A DNA stretch of 64,000 bases from Septoria linicola (GCA_024114885.1 CP099419.1:3472001-3536000); one strand, 5' to 3'. Counted from the first letter of the stretch, positions 31,832 through 43,020 are shown. Notes: a model not told the origin generated them from the sequence alone. Numbers and translations: made by a program.

Positions 31832-34800
31832 ATGGCACCGGTCAAGAGAAAGGCCGTGACGGATGAACGGCCGAGCAAGAAGGCCAAGCCGGCAGCAGAG
31901 AAAGAGGAGGTGAAGCCGGACAGGACAGAAGCGAGGAAAGAAGAGAAAAGAAATGCCAAAGAGAAGAAAGAGCGACTGGCGCGTGGAGGCGCAGAGCCTG
32001 GCGAGAAGAAAGCGCCGCTGAAGTCGATTCTGCAGCAAGAGGAGAAGGCATTCCCCCGCGGCGGTGGAAGTGTGTTGACGCCCATCGAGCGGAAGCAGAT
32101 CGAAGCGCAGGCCGAGCGAGATGTCCTTTATGAGCAGGAAACTGGACAAAAGGCCGACGCCAAGGACGATGATGGAGCCCTCTTCGATGAGAGGGAAAGC
32201 GCACCGGCGAAGAAGAAGCGCAAGACGGGGCGGAAGAGCGATGGGCTGCCGCAGGTTGAAGGGAGCAGCGTCAAAATCGCAGGACTGAGCTACAAGACAC
32301 TGGTGGTGGGCAGCGTCGTATTGGGCAGAGTGACGGCCATCACAGGGCGGGATATCGCACTTGCGCTGCCGAACAATTTGACCGGCTACGTGCCCATCAC
32401 TGCTGTCTCGGAGAGATTGACTGCACGCATCGAGCGACTACTGGACGACGCCAAGCCTGGTGCGGACGAGAGCGAAGACGACGAGGACATCGACTTGAAG
32501 CAGCTTTTCCACATTGGACAATGGCTGCGAGCGACGGTGACCTCTACCGGCACGGACCCGGCAGAAGGCAAGAGCAAGAAGCACATCGAGCTGTCACTGG
32601 ACCCTACTGCAGTCAATGGTGGCTTGCCTGAAGACAATGTGGTTGTGAACAGCACCGTACAGGCTACAGTGCGCAGTGTGGAAGATCACGGCTTGATCAT
32701 GGACCTTGGCTTGTCGGACGAGAGTGTGAATGGCTTCGTGAGCAAGAAAGAGCTCGGGTCGGCATACAAGCTAGACAAGGTGCAAGAAGGCCAGGTCATG
32801 CTGTGCCTTGTTACCGGCAAGGGCAGCAACGGGAAAGTCCTCAAGATTTCCCCAGATCCGAGCAGAATGTCGCTTGCTTTGGGCGATAAGAAGCTGCCGA
32901 CAGTCAGTGACGCTCCATCCGTGGACGCATTCTTGCCTGGAACTGCCGTGGACATTCTGATCACTGAGTCTGGACTCCAGGGAGTCGTGGGCAAGATCAT
33001 GGGCATGCTTGATGTGACCGCCGATGCTATACACGCGCAAGCTATTGGTTTGGAGGACAAGGACGTCAGCAAGAAGTACAAAGTTGGCAGCAAAACTCAG
33101 GCCAGAATCATATTCACCATCCCCGGAGACGATGGAGCTCGACGCGTTGGTGTCTCGTTCCTTGCCCACACTTTGGCGCTGGTACCCGCTCCGGACAGAT
33201 TACCCGACATCTCGACGAAGTCTTTGAAGACTCAGGCTGCCGAACTGGATCAATTGCTAGCCATGTCCTCCGTCGTGGAGGCGGCAAAGATCACTCAGGT
33301 CTCGCCAAACAAGGGTCTCTACCTCAAGTTTCCAATCAAGCACGGACGAGATGAGCGCACGGCCACGGCTTTTGCGCACATCTCACAGATCTCTGACAAG
33401 CGAATTGATTCTCTGTCATCCACATCAGGGTCATATACTGTCGACTCAGAGCACAAGGTACGGATCATTGGCTACAGCCCGATCGACAACGTTTACTACG
33501 TGTCGCTGAAGCAATCCGTCCTGGACCAAGCTTTCCTGCGTCTAGAAGACCTTAGTGTAGGTGCGGTGGTTGATGGTACGGTCGACAAGATCATCCTTGG
33601 TGGAACCACGGGCGTGACTGGAATTCTGGTTAAGCTCAGCGACAACATTACTGGTCTGGTACCAGAACAGCACATCAGTGATGCTCAGCTTAAGAACCCG
33701 GAGCGCAAGTACAGAGAGGGATTCCCTGTGAAGGCGAGAATCTTGTCCGTTGACATGGAGAAAAGACACGTGCGCCTCACTCTGAAGAAACAGCTAGTCG
33801 ATGATGCGAGCGAGGATGTCTGGTCAAGCTATCGAAACCTCAAGCCAGGCATGGAGAGCAAGGGAACAATCATCAAACTTCATCCCAACGGGGCTGTCGT
33901 CCAGTTCTATGGACAAGTTCGAGCTTGGCTGCCTGTGGCAGAGATGAGTGAGACGTTCATCGAGAAGCCAGAACAGCATTTCCGTTCTGGGCAGACTGTC
34001 AATGTTAAGATCGTGTCTGTCACTCCGGAGTCGCAAGAGATGAAAGTCACATGTAAAGACAGTGTTACACTCGACGAAGGACAGGAGCAGACCTGGAACA
34101 ATCTGTCCGGCGGGCAACTAGTCAGTGGAGTTGTAACTCAGAATTTAGCCGAGTCGATTACCATCGATCTTGAGAGCGGACTCAAGGGGCAATTGCGATT
34201 GACCCACCTGGTCGATGGATCACTTGCCAAAGCGGAGAAGGAGGCGAAGCGCATTCGCGTTGGTCAGAAGCTTAAAAACCTGTTGGTACTCGACAAGCAG
34301 GATCGCAGTCAAACTGTGCTACTGAGCAACAAGCCCAGCTTGGTAGACGACGCAAAGGCAGACAAGCTTATCAGCACATTCTCCGATGTCCACCAAGGCG
34401 CAAAGGTCCATGGCTTCGTCAGAAACACCACCTCGGACGCCATCTACGTTGAATTTACCAACGGCATTGTAGGCCTACTACCAAAGAGCCAGATTCAGGA
34501 AGAATCGCTTGACAAACCTGATTTTGGTGTTCGCAAGGATCAGACGTTGAGCCTCTGGATACTAGACACCGATGATATGGGCAAGCGTTTCCGTCTGACC
34601 ATGAGAGAGCAAGCAGCCTCAGCAAGCAAGACATCTTCCACACAGGTGGCCACTGATGGGACGCTCAGCAAGCCGGTCGATTCGTCCTTGAAATCTATGT
34701 CTGACCTCGAGCCTGGCAAGATCACCAAAGCTCGCGTAGTCTCTATCCGAGCAACACAGATCAATGTTCGTCTTGCAGACAATGTGCAAGGTCGTGTTGA

Positions 34801-37363
34801 CGTGAGCGAGGTTTTCGACACATGGGAGGAGATCACGAACAAAGCCTCGCCACTGCAAAGCTTCAAGCAGAACGACCTCATCGACGTCAAGATATTGGGA
34901 ATTCACGATGCCCGCAACCATCGATTCCTGCCATTCAGCCACAGACAAGGCAAGGTTCCAGTATTTGAGCTCTCAGCCAAGAAGTCGCGCGTGCAGAAGG
35001 GCGACGGATCTTTGCTGGAGCTTGAGTCTGTGAAAGCTGGATCATCATACCTTGCCTTTGTCAATAACCATGCCGACAACTGTGTGTGGGTCAACCTCTC
35101 ACCCAACGTTCGAGGACGGGTGGCCCTTATGGACCTCTCGGACGATGTTGGTCAGTTGCAGAACGTCGAAAATCGCTTCCGCGTTGGCTGTGCGTTGCGA
35201 GTCAAGGTCAAGTCAGCTGATGTCAGTGCTGGCCGGCTTGATCTCACTGCCAAACAAGACGATGCTTCCACGGCACTCGCTCTGAAAGATCTATCTCCAG
35301 GCATGGTGCTTCCAGCCAGAGTTATCAAATCCACTGAGCGTGCTGTCAGTGTTGAGCTTGCGAAGAACCTTGTCTGCCACGTTCCGCTGGTCGAGCTTAC
35401 AGATGATTACGATCAGATCAATTTGGCACAGTACAGTAAGAACGACATCGTGCGAGCATGCGTCGTAAACGTGGACGCGCCGAACAAACGCGCATTCGTC
35501 AGTCTACGACCCTCAAAAGTGCTGAGCTCCAGCTTGCCAGTCAAAGATGCTCAAATCTCGAGCGCCGCCCAAGTCAAGGCTGGTGACCTTGTACGAGGTT
35601 TCGTCAAGAAAGTGGCAGACAAAGGTGTCTTCATTTCGCTTGGCGCTGACGTTGATGCTCTGGTCAGAATCGCTGACCTGAGCGATCAGTTTGTCAAGGA
35701 GTGGCGCGGAATCTACGAGGTCGACCAGCTTGTCAAAGGACGCGTGCTCTCTGTTGATGCAGACAGCAAGCAGATCCAATTGAGCTTGAAGCCATCTCAT
35801 GTTGGCGGTCATTACGAACCTCCTCTCAGCATCGGCGATCTGGAGGCTGGCATGACTGTCACTGGGAAGGTCAGGAAAGTCGAAGACTTCGGTGCATTCA
35901 TCGACATCGATAATACGCAACCACGATTATCCGGGCTTTGTCACCGGAGCGAAGTCGCAGCTAGGCGTATCGAAGATGTTCGTAAGCTTTACAGCGCTGG
36001 TGATGTTGTCAAGGCGAAGGTGCTTAGCGTTGATGCCGAGAATCGAAAGATAAGCTTGGGTTTGAAAGCTAGCTATTTCGCTAATGAGGCTGAGGAAAGC
36101 GAAGAAGAGGACGATCAGGACAGCGAGGACGAAGATGTTGACATGGACGGTGGTGTTGAGCTGGAAGACGACTCCGAAGGCGGCATTGATCTCGAAGATG
36201 TCCAAGCCGCAGACAGCGAAGACGAGGCCGCCGATGATGCGATGGATGTCGATGAGGACGAGCCTACCAAGGTCATCGGCGGGCTTAAAACTTCAGGCTT
36301 CGATTGGGCAGGAAATGGTCTTGATGCCGACACGAATGGCGCTGCATACGAATCAGAACCCGAAACAGTTAGCACAAAGAAGAAGAAACGCAAGTCTGAG
36401 ATCAAGGAGGATCTCACCGGAGACTTGGACAAGAACGGACCTCAAAGCAACAGCGATTTCGAGCGACAGCTGTTGGGGCAGCCCAACAACTCTGGACTGT
36501 GGATCCAATACATGGCTTTCCAGCTTCGACTCAGCGAGATACAGCAGGCTCGTAATATCGCGGAGCGTGCGTTACGCACCATCAATATCCGCGAAAGTGA
36601 CGAGAAGATGAACATCTGGATCGCATGGATGAATCTTGAGGTTGAGTATGGCGATGACGACAGCGTCGAGGAGGTTTTCAAGAATGCTACGCAAGTACAA
36701 GATCCTCTGGAAGTGCACGAAAAGCTTGCTTCAATCTACATCGATTCTGGCAAGCACGACAAAGCCGACGGCATCTTCGAGCGCATCGTAGGCAATAAGA
36801 ACTTCCGCGCCTCGCCTGATGTCTGGCTCAACTATGCCACATTCCTCTTCGACAGCCTCCGCAAGCCTGAGAGAGCCCGAGCTCTTTTGACCAAGGCACT
36901 TCAGTCTGTTCCTACGAACGAGCATCGTCTGCTTACCGCGAAGTTCGCAGCTCTCGAGTTCAGGTCAGCTTCGGGCGATGCGGAACGTGGGCGCACCATC
37001 TTCGAAGGTCTCCTCGCTGAATGGCCCAAGTGGAGCTCTGGTTGGGACATGTGGGTTGATATCGAACGCAGCAGAATTTCCAGCCAGGAAGATGGTGATG
37101 CCAAGGTTGAAGCTCTAGAGAAGACCAGAGCACTGTTTGAGAGACTCGCCCAGCAGCCTATGAAGAAAAGGAGGGCGAAGTTCGTGTTCAAGAAGTGGTT
37201 GGAATTTGAGAACAAGGAAGGCAAGGAAAATGTGACCAGCAAGAAGGGCAAGAAGGGTACTTCTGGGTGCCAAGCGGAGAGAGTCACGGTGCTTGCGAGG
37301 GATTATGTGCAGAAGTTGGAGGAAAAGAAAGCTGCCGGTGGCGCAGAGGATGATGAAGAGTAA
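31832..37363 (+). CDS. RRP5: rRNA biogenesis protein Rrp5
   Basis: A single exon of 5,532 bases encodes 1,843 residues, the expected length. The N-terminus is Lys-rich (KRKAVTDERPSKKAKPAAEK), as in nucleolar proteins. About twelve S1 RNA-binding domains follow, with recurring patterns such as GAVVQFYGQVRAWLP, VKIVSV and RLTLKKQL. An acidic linker (residues about 1420-1490) joins the C-terminal HAT/TPR helical repeats, which start near 1540 with NSDFERQLLGQPNNSGLWIQYMAFQL. Rrp5 is needed for processing at A0-A2 and A3 sites of pre-rRNA and both ribosomal subunits. The ATG at 31832 starts the lysine-rich leader and no upstream in-frame Met is better. Confidence 0.95.
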   Translation: MAPVKRKAVTDERPSKKAKPAAEKEEVKPDRTEARKEEKRNAKEKKERLARGGAEPGEKKAPLKSILQQEEKAFPRGGGSVLTPIERKQIEAQAERDVLYEQETGQKADAKDDDGALFDERESAPAKKKRKTGRKSDGLPQVEGSSVKIAGLSYKTLVVGSVVLGRVTAITGRDIALALPNNLTGYVPITAVSERLTARIERLLDDAKPGADESEDDEDIDLKQLFHIGQWLRATVTSTGTDPAEGKSKKHIELSLDPTAVNGGLPEDNVVVNSTVQATVRSVEDHGLIMDLGLSDESVNGFVSKKELGSAYKLDKVQEGQVMLCLVTGKGSNGKVLKISPDPSRMSLALGDKKLPTVSDAPSVDAFLPGTAVDILITESGLQGVVGKIMGMLDVTADAIHAQAIGLEDKDVSKKYKVGSKTQARIIFTIPGDDGARRVGVSFLAHTLALVPAPDRLPDISTKSLKTQAAELDQLLAMSSVVEAAKITQVSPNKGLYLKFPIKHGRDERTATAFAHISQISDKRIDSLSSTSGSYTVDSEHKVRIIGYSPIDNVYYVSLKQSVLDQAFLRLEDLSVGAVVDGTVDKIILGGTTGVTGILVKLSDNITGLVPEQHISDAQLKNPERKYREGFPVKARILSVDMEKRHVRLTLKKQLVDDASEDVWSSYRNLKPGMESKGTIIKLHPNGAVVQFYGQVRAWLPVAEMSETFIEKPEQHFRSGQTVNVKIVSVTPESQEMKVTCKDSVTLDEGQEQTWNNLSGGQLVSGVVTQNLAESITIDLESGLKGQLRLTHLVDGSLAKAEKEAKRIRVGQKLKNLLVLDKQDRSQTVLLSNKPSLVDDAKADKLISTFSDVHQGAKVHGFVRNTTSDAIYVEFTNGIVGLLPKSQIQEESLDKPDFGVRKDQTLSLWILDTDDMGKRFRLTMREQAASASKTSSTQVATDGTLSKPVDSSLKSMSDLEPGKITKARVVSIRATQINVRLADNVQGRVDVSEVFDTWEEITNKASPLQSFKQNDLIDVKILGIHDARNHRFLPFSHRQGKVPVFELSAKKSRVQKGDGSLLELESVKAGSSYLAFVNNHADNCVWVNLSPNVRGRVALMDLSDDVGQLQNVENRFRVGCALRVKVKSADVSAGRLDLTAKQDDASTALALKDLSPGMVLPARVIKSTERAVSVELAKNLVCHVPLVELTDDYDQINLAQYSKNDIVRACVVNVDAPNKRAFVSLRPSKVLSSSLPVKDAQISSAAQVKAGDLVRGFVKKVADKGVFISLGADVDALVRIADLSDQFVKEWRGIYEVDQLVKGRVLSVDADSKQIQLSLKPSHVGGHYEPPLSIGDLEAGMTVTGKVRKVEDFGAFIDIDNTQPRLSGLCHRSEVAARRIEDVRKLYSAGDVVKAKVLSVDAENRKISLGLKASYFANEAEESEEEDDQDSEDEDVDMDGGVELEDDSEGGIDLEDVQAADSEDEAADDAMDVDEDEPTKVIGGLKTSGFDWAGNGLDADTNGAAYESEPETVSTKKKKRKSEIKEDLTGDLDKNGPQSNSDFERQLLGQPNNSGLWIQYMAFQLRLSEIQQARNIAERALRTINIRESDEKMNIWIAWMNLEVEYGDDDSVEEVFKNATQVQDPLEVHEKLASIYIDSGKHDKADGIFERIVGNKNFRASPDVWLNYATFLFDSLRKPERARALLTKALQSVPTNEHRLLTAKFAALEFRSASGDAERGRTIFEGLLAEWPKWSSGWDMWVDIERSRISSQEDGDAKVEALEKTRALFERLAQQPMKKRRAKFVFKKWLEFENKEGKENVTSKKGKKGTSGCQAERVTVLARDYVQKLEEKKAAGGAEDDEE

Positions 37364-37634
37364 ATTGTTGAAGTAGTGGGGTTATCGGACGCGAGTCACA
37401 TCTATGTAGAAAAGATGCATTGAAGGACTGACATTCAAATCCATCCTCTTAATGCACTCCCATCATTTCAGTGACGTGAGTACGTGGATACATTGTATCG
37501 AGTACTAGGATAAGAGTACATCGTGTTACCTAACCTACAGAAGAACGCTCCAAACCTGGGTATCATGACAACGAGCGTGTGCGCTATAGAAGCGCTTCCA
37601 AAAGACCACATGCCATCTCAAGATAGCTCATCAA

Positions 37635-39536
37635 TTACCTCCATCGACTCTGCGGATTCATCTCCACCACAGGCGAGACCGTCGCAGTGCTCGTGCTCAA
37701 CCTATGACCCTCTTCAAGCGTTGCCGGCGACACAGGAGACCGAGGCGACGAGGCTCCCGACCCAGTCGGCTTAAAGATCATCGACAAACTACCCACACGC
37801 CGATGAGGTTTCTTCGCCTTCCTACCAGAGACCTTTCTCGCTACCGCCGGCGGTGGGGCGAGAATCGGCCTCACAGCATGGTTCTTGAGCATGGGCACGG
37901 ACTTGGCGGTGCCGAGCTTGACTTTTTCTTTTTCTTTTTCCGCCGCCGCTGCTGCTTCCTTGTCGAGTTGGTTCTGGCGTGATGACATCCAATTTGGGAC
38001 ATTGCGCCATGTGAAGCTTGTTAAAGAGGATCTCTTGTTCGGAACTTCGGCGCGAGGGGTGCTGGGGGCTTGAGAGTTGGTCCAGGACCAGCGGCCGCCG
38101 CGAGTGTTGATGGGTGAGTGTGGGCTTTTGAGCTTATCTTCGTCTTCGCTGGTCATGCCGTCGGTTTGTTGGCGGACGAGACTGAGGCCTGTGTTTGATC
38201 GGCTCAATTCGTAACGTGGTGGCTGCGCACGATCACGATATAATTGTCGAGAAGGCGAAGAGGCTGAAGCTGGAGAGTCGCTGATGAGTGTTGGTGAGGA
38301 GTCTGCGAGCGGCCAAGCACCGGGCTCTTCCGGTGAAGGAAGAGGTGGATTTGCAGACTTCCACAGGTTTGCCTCGACTACCGAGCCGCGGTGTGATGTC
38401 TCGTTCATTCCCATGGGAGGCGGCTCGGACATGTTTCTAAGCACGTCTGGCTGCGAAGCATTCTTCGCGTAGTGCTCTTCATGGTAGATTGGACGAGCGA
38501 TGACTTTTCCATCTCCGCCGCCCTGTTCTAGCACGACGCTTGACGTATGTTTTCTGCAGCGGACTATGTCCGAATACGATGCACCTCGTCGGCGGCGCCA
38601 GAATACAAAGCCCAGTAGCAGAAGTATGAGAACAGCACCTATGCGATGTTAGTGGCTGAAGAGAGGTATGTTTATGAAGCGCGGCTAACCTGCGGCACTG
38701 CCAGCAATGATTGCAGTCTTGCTGCTTCCACCTTCGATCTCACCGCCATTGTCGAAATTCCTGTCTCCTCTGTTTGACTCTTGACTTCCATTGTTTTCTC
38801 TTGAATCAGAACCGTTCCTACCGCGGTCATCATTCGAGCCTCCTCGCGAGCCTTCCCTTCCTCGATCATCGTCCGAGCCTCTCGAGTCTCCTCTATCTCG
38901 ATTGTCGTCGGAGCCTTCTCGCGAGTCTCCTCTACCTCTGTCATCGCTGGACCCTCCTTGGCCTGTTCCATTTTGATCACTCTGCCTCGAGCCGTCGCCT
39001 TGTCTCTCGCCCGAGTGATTGTCACTGTTCGATGACTGCTGGTTCTGACGGCCAGGATCGTTCGACTGATCCGATGGCCTGTCTCTTCCGTCCGATGAAG
39101 ACTGCCCTCCTGAGTTGCCTCTTTGATCGCCGCCTGCTTGCTGATTTCCGCCCGCGTCATTTGGTCGATCGTCTCTACCATTACCAGATTGAGCGGAGCC
39201 TTGCGGCTGCCCATTGCTCGGACTGTTCACATTGTTGTTCGAGCTTCCAAGCTGGTTATTGTTCGGCTGCGAGTTTCCCTGCTGCTGCTGGTTTGTCTGC
39301 TGCGGATCTTGCTGCGAACTCTGCTGTGGCTGCTGCTGATTGTTGTTATTGCTTGGCTGCTGCTGCTGGTTGTCGTTGGTGGACGGCTGCTGCTGATTGT
39401 TGCTCTGTTGACCTCCATTATTCTGCTGTGGCGAAGCATTGAACGAGTTCTGCCCTTGGGGCTGACCTTGAGGAGCTTGATTCGATGGATTTATGTTTCC
39501 ATTGCGGTTCGGATCTTGTGGCTGTCGGACTTCCAT
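37635..39536 (-). CDS. Q/N-rich single-pass membrane protein, unknown function
   Basis: Two exons (39536-38690 and 38638-37635) give 616 residues. Residues 1-270 are dominated by Gln, Asn, Ser, Gly, Asp and Arg, first NQQQQ-type repeats, then a DDRGR/GSDD-like repeat. The splice joins one TM helix (IIAGSAAG|AVLILLLLGFVFW) followed by RRRRG, a stop-transfer signal. The cytosolic tail of about 320 residues has many Ser-Pro pairs. The layout resembles fungal stress sensors, but no extracellular Cys-rich domain or signal peptide is visible. An upstream exon encoding the signal peptide may exist; an AG lies just before the ATG. No function is assigned. Confidence 0.7.
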
Positions 39537-39824
39537 CCTTGATCATCAGCGAGTCGAGCATATGAGGGACTGCTACGAAAGCCGCTTCCAAATCGAGGTC
39601 CACGGAGATTCGCTGGAGCAGCGAGGTCGAGCTCCGCCAGACTGAGTACAACTTCACAGCGTTGCAGCAGTTTTGATGCCTCACTGAGTCCTGGTCCCGC
39701 AATGACAGTACGATATCAGTATTACGAGAAACACACGTCTCGCTCAGCGAAACAAATGCGAGTAGGCAAGATGGTGCTTTGCGCTTGTCAAGAAGAGTGA
39801 TGAATGTGTCAACCCAAAGTCGAC

Positions 39825-40320
39825 TCAGCGGTCTGATGTCGTAGGTTTGCTCTGTTCACAACTGTATCGTGTGATCTCAGGCTCGTAGATACCAGAATGA
39901 TACTGGACACTCTGTGTCAGGGTCCAGGAAGTATTTAAAATCGAGACTTGCAAACCTTCAGAGCAAAAGACGTAGGTAATCGAATTTCTACTGGCATATC
40001 CTGGGGTAACAGGGCCTCAATCCAGCGGTTCATGGTCGAGATCGGCACGCCAAGGGTTCTCTCTTGCACATCTGTGGTTGCAGCAAGGATACAGCTCTGA
40101 TATGCTTCAATGCCGTGCGGACCTTGTCGAACGATGATGAGACCATCGCTACTCTCGATGACGGTGAGTTTGAACTCCAATCTGTCTGCAACAGATCTGC
40201 TTGGTATAGCAAGGGAATGCTGGTACTGGGCCGCTTGCTTCCATATAGGAAAGGCTTGTATAGTTAGGATGAGCCGAGCCATATCAGCAAACGGATCAAT
40301 TGGGAAGAGGCATGACAGCT
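39825..40320 (-). CDS. Uncertain two-exon gene, unknown protein
   Basis: Minus-strand frame 40282-39956 (MARLILTIQAFPIWKQ...) reads as ordinary protein, and stays open upstream to about 40320 through LFPIDPFAD. A GTTTGC donor at 39955 and an AG acceptor near 39882 would join a short final exon ending at 39825, exactly in phase. The translation has balanced composition and a plausible alternating pattern. I recognise no family. The 5' end may lie in further exons. It overlaps weak plus-strand ORFs that look like shadows. Confidence 0.35.
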
Positions 40321-41657
40321 GTCAATCGTCACTTCGCAGGACACTTTTTGAGGTGAGTGGTGTTGGTGTAGTGGCGTCAGAAGTGCTAAAGCGGTTTCCC
40401 CTTCTAATAAGGTTCATGCAGATGCTCAATGCATGGCTTGCACAGCGCCAAGTCCAGGAACACAGGACGACTGTTCTGTACATGACTCTGTACCTGCAGA
40501 CAAAGCGGCTCACCTATTGACCAAAGCTGTGTGTCAGTGGCCCAATGATGGCACGTACCGCTCTCCCCGACTATGAACTCGAGATGTTGAAATCAAGGAA
40601 TGGCAAATGCGCACAACGTTGATTTTACGCGGAAATCGAGGCACTAATGTGGCACGCCCCAGTAATATGACACAGTTGAAGGGGATCGCGATTGCGGTTG
40701 TGCTTCTCATCTCGGTGCAAGAGCCTTCGGTCGTGACCTGTATATCAGATACCTGGTGAGGAGCCCACTAACTAGCAGAACGCTGTCAGTTGTAGCTGTC
40801 CAGTATTAGTCCTGGTGGCTGGACATTGTCTCGTGGCGGCTTGGTAGCTAGCACTGCCGTCGCAAGGCAGAAAAGAGTGCAACCTTAGTCACCGAGACTC
40901 TCGAGAACGTGTAAGTGTGTTCACAGACTCCGATCTCCATGTGCGGGTGCTGGGATATGCCCTCATGACTTGCGAAGGTGGTATGGACAGTGTCCAACTG
41001 ATGGCAAGAAACAATGTGAGCTGACCTGTGCACGCTAATTGAGACATTGCTGGCAATCGACCGGCGGCGTGAGCGCATAGCATAGCATAGCCATCCAGCT
41101 GCCGGAGAAGTCAGTCGCAGGCTGGTGAACGCGACTGACAAAGAAAAGCTGGGCGCCTTGGATTCGTCGTCGTCAGCGCCACATGGGACTTCCTCGTGCC
41201 CCGCCGCTCGGAGGCTCAGCTGATCCGGCCTAGCTGCTGGTCATGCTGCAGGCTCCAGTGGTATGATCTCGAGGCAGATCGAGGTCGAGTGTACGCTTCG
41301 CATGAAATGGTGACTCTAATAATATTTGCTGGAATTGGTTTCGTAGATGTGCAATGTGTGCAGATCGCTGGCGAGGCAGGAACGATCAAGTCGAAAGTGA
41401 ATGTGGCGTAGGGCTGGGTGAGTGACGTTGTTAATGCCGAGCCATCCGACAACCGCTGCGCCCAGCGCTCAGCCTTCAGCATTGCACCTCGTTCAGCTGT
41501 CAAGTGAACTTACGTCCGAGGACAAGTAGTTAGTGTGGAGGGGTACTATAAGATCCTTCGCTGCGCCTGAAATCTCTAAGTTTCCGTTAACATTCACCTG
41601 AAGATCTCTCATAACATCTTCCGACAAGCAGTACTCAACTCTCACAACACCGCAGAC
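40321..41657. other. Intergenic region upstream of the glycine-zipper gene
   Basis: About 1.3 kb with no recognisable gene. A CATAG triplet array (15 bases) is at 41076-41090. The last 100 bases include a pyrimidine-rich leader just before the ATG at 41658. Confidence 0.4.
41076..41090. repeat. (CATAG)3 microsatellite
   Basis: Three copies of CATAG in a row in noncoding DNA. Confidence 0.7.
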
Positions 41658-42332
41658 ATGTCAGGGCCGTACGATTACAACCAGCAGCAGGGCTACGGTG
41701 CGCCGCCCCCTGCTCCTCAGTACGGAGGACAACAAGGAGGCTACGGCGGCAACCAGTACCCTCAGCAGAATCAGCAATACGGAAACCAAGGCTACAACTC
41801 TGGTTACTCACAACAACCGCAAGGCTCCTACGACCAGAGCGGCTATAACAACCAAGGTGGATATGGCTCCGCACCGTATGGACAACCACAAGGATACGGA
41901 GCACCAGCAGCACCACAATACGGTCAAAGTGGTGGCTACGATAGCAATCAATCAACATATGGCGGCCCACCAAACGCCGGAGGCTTCAACCACGGCCAGG
42001 CGCAACCGAGCTACGGTCAGGACTACTCGCAATCACAACAGAACTACCTCTCGCAACATCCACCCACCTCAAACGACCCACAAAATCCATATGGCTACAC
42101 GCAAGATCCTAGAGACCCCAACAACCCACAAGAGGGCGAGCGTGGCTTCATGGGCGCCATGGCAGGCGGTATCGGAGGTGGTCTGCTAGGTCACAAGGCT
42201 GGTCACGGAATTATTGGCGCACTCGCCGGCGCATTCCTTGGGTCAAAGGGCGAGGATAAGCTGAAGGATAGGCATAACAGGCCTCATGGAGGCAGCTCTT
42301 ATGGCGGCAGCCACAGCGGTAGCAGGTGGTGA
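41658..42332 (+). CDS. Gly/Gln/Tyr-rich protein with a C-terminal glycine zipper
   Basis: A single exon encodes 224 residues. The first 150 residues are prion-like in composition, rich in Tyr, Gln, Gly and Asn with many YGQ/QGY and GGY groups. Near residue 163 a hydrophobic, glycine-rich segment runs GFMGAMAGGIGGGLLGHKAG, then GIIGALAGAFLGSK, a glycine-zipper (2TM, Rickettsia 17 kDa antigen-like) pattern. The C-terminus is His/Gly/Ser-rich. Similar small fungal proteins are annotated by this zipper; their role is unclear, possibly membrane or cell-surface association. The Met is preceded by a long leader without upstream in-frame Met. Confidence 0.75.
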   Translation: MSGPYDYNQQQGYGAPPPAPQYGGQQGGYGGNQYPQQNQQYGNQGYNSGYSQQPQGSYDQSGYNNQGGYGSAPYGQPQGYGAPAAPQYGQSGGYDSNQSTYGGPPNAGGFNHGQAQPSYGQDYSQSQQNYLSQHPPTSNDPQNPYGYTQDPRDPNNPQEGERGFMGAMAGGIGGGLLGHKAGHGIIGALAGAFLGSKGEDKLKDRHNRPHGGSSYGGSHSGSRW

Positions 42333-43020
42333 GGGGAAGCGAGGGCTTTGACTTAGCATCCATCGGCGTTGGCTGGGTTTGATATGGGCGGCACAGATGC
42401 CATCTGTTTGCATGGCGTCTTGCAATGCGCTAGACTGGTTACGACTCTGATGATTGAATTGATATATACCTAGCATTAGCGAGTCGAAAATCTGATTGTG
42501 ATATTTTGAGCTATGTTTCCACCAGTCTTGCATCTTCCTTTTCGAGCTGGCCATTGCGCCCATAGTCTAAATGCTAGTATTTTGGACAGTGTCCAGAACA
42601 TTCATCTGCACCTCACATCGACCGATGGCATGATCGGAATATCTCAGTCGTCTACCAGGTCCCTTGCTGTTTCAGAGAGACGAGTCTAGGATGCTGAGCC
42701 AAACGTCAAGCACCTCTATCACAAAGCTTGATATGACCAGGCTGGATAAGAAACTCCTCACCCACTCCGCACTACAGGCAGGGGATACTTGCATTCAGCC
42801 GATCGCGAGATAGCGAGCCATCAGCTTGAACTCCGACAACGAACGAGCCAGTGAGGATGGAACGCTCGCAGCGATGATTTCAGAATACACTTCTTTCAAA
42901 TCTATCTTTGCCATGTCTTGTTGAACGCCAGCGCTAAGTTCGCTTCGATCATTCAGCACTATGTTGAATCACCTCACGCCATCATCACTTTTCACCGTCG
43001 GGAAATACATTGGCAGATCT
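42333..43020. other. Intergenic region between glycine-zipper gene and CAF16
   Basis: About 690 bases, tail-to-tail. Nothing recognisable apart from the 3' ends of the two genes. Confidence 0.4.

Noticed and set aside
29510..32149. Upstream 200-codon extension of the CDT2 frame
   Set aside because: The extension overlaps the RRP5 coding region antisense, has Leu/Cys/Arg-rich composition unlike a protein N-terminus and no family similarity. The ATG at 31546 is preferred.
38711..39442. Plus-strand 243-codon ORF antisense to the Q/N-rich gene
   Set aside because: Its Ser/Leu/Cys/Ala-rich pattern is the reverse reading of the CAG/AAC-type repeats. It has no motif and is a compositional shadow.
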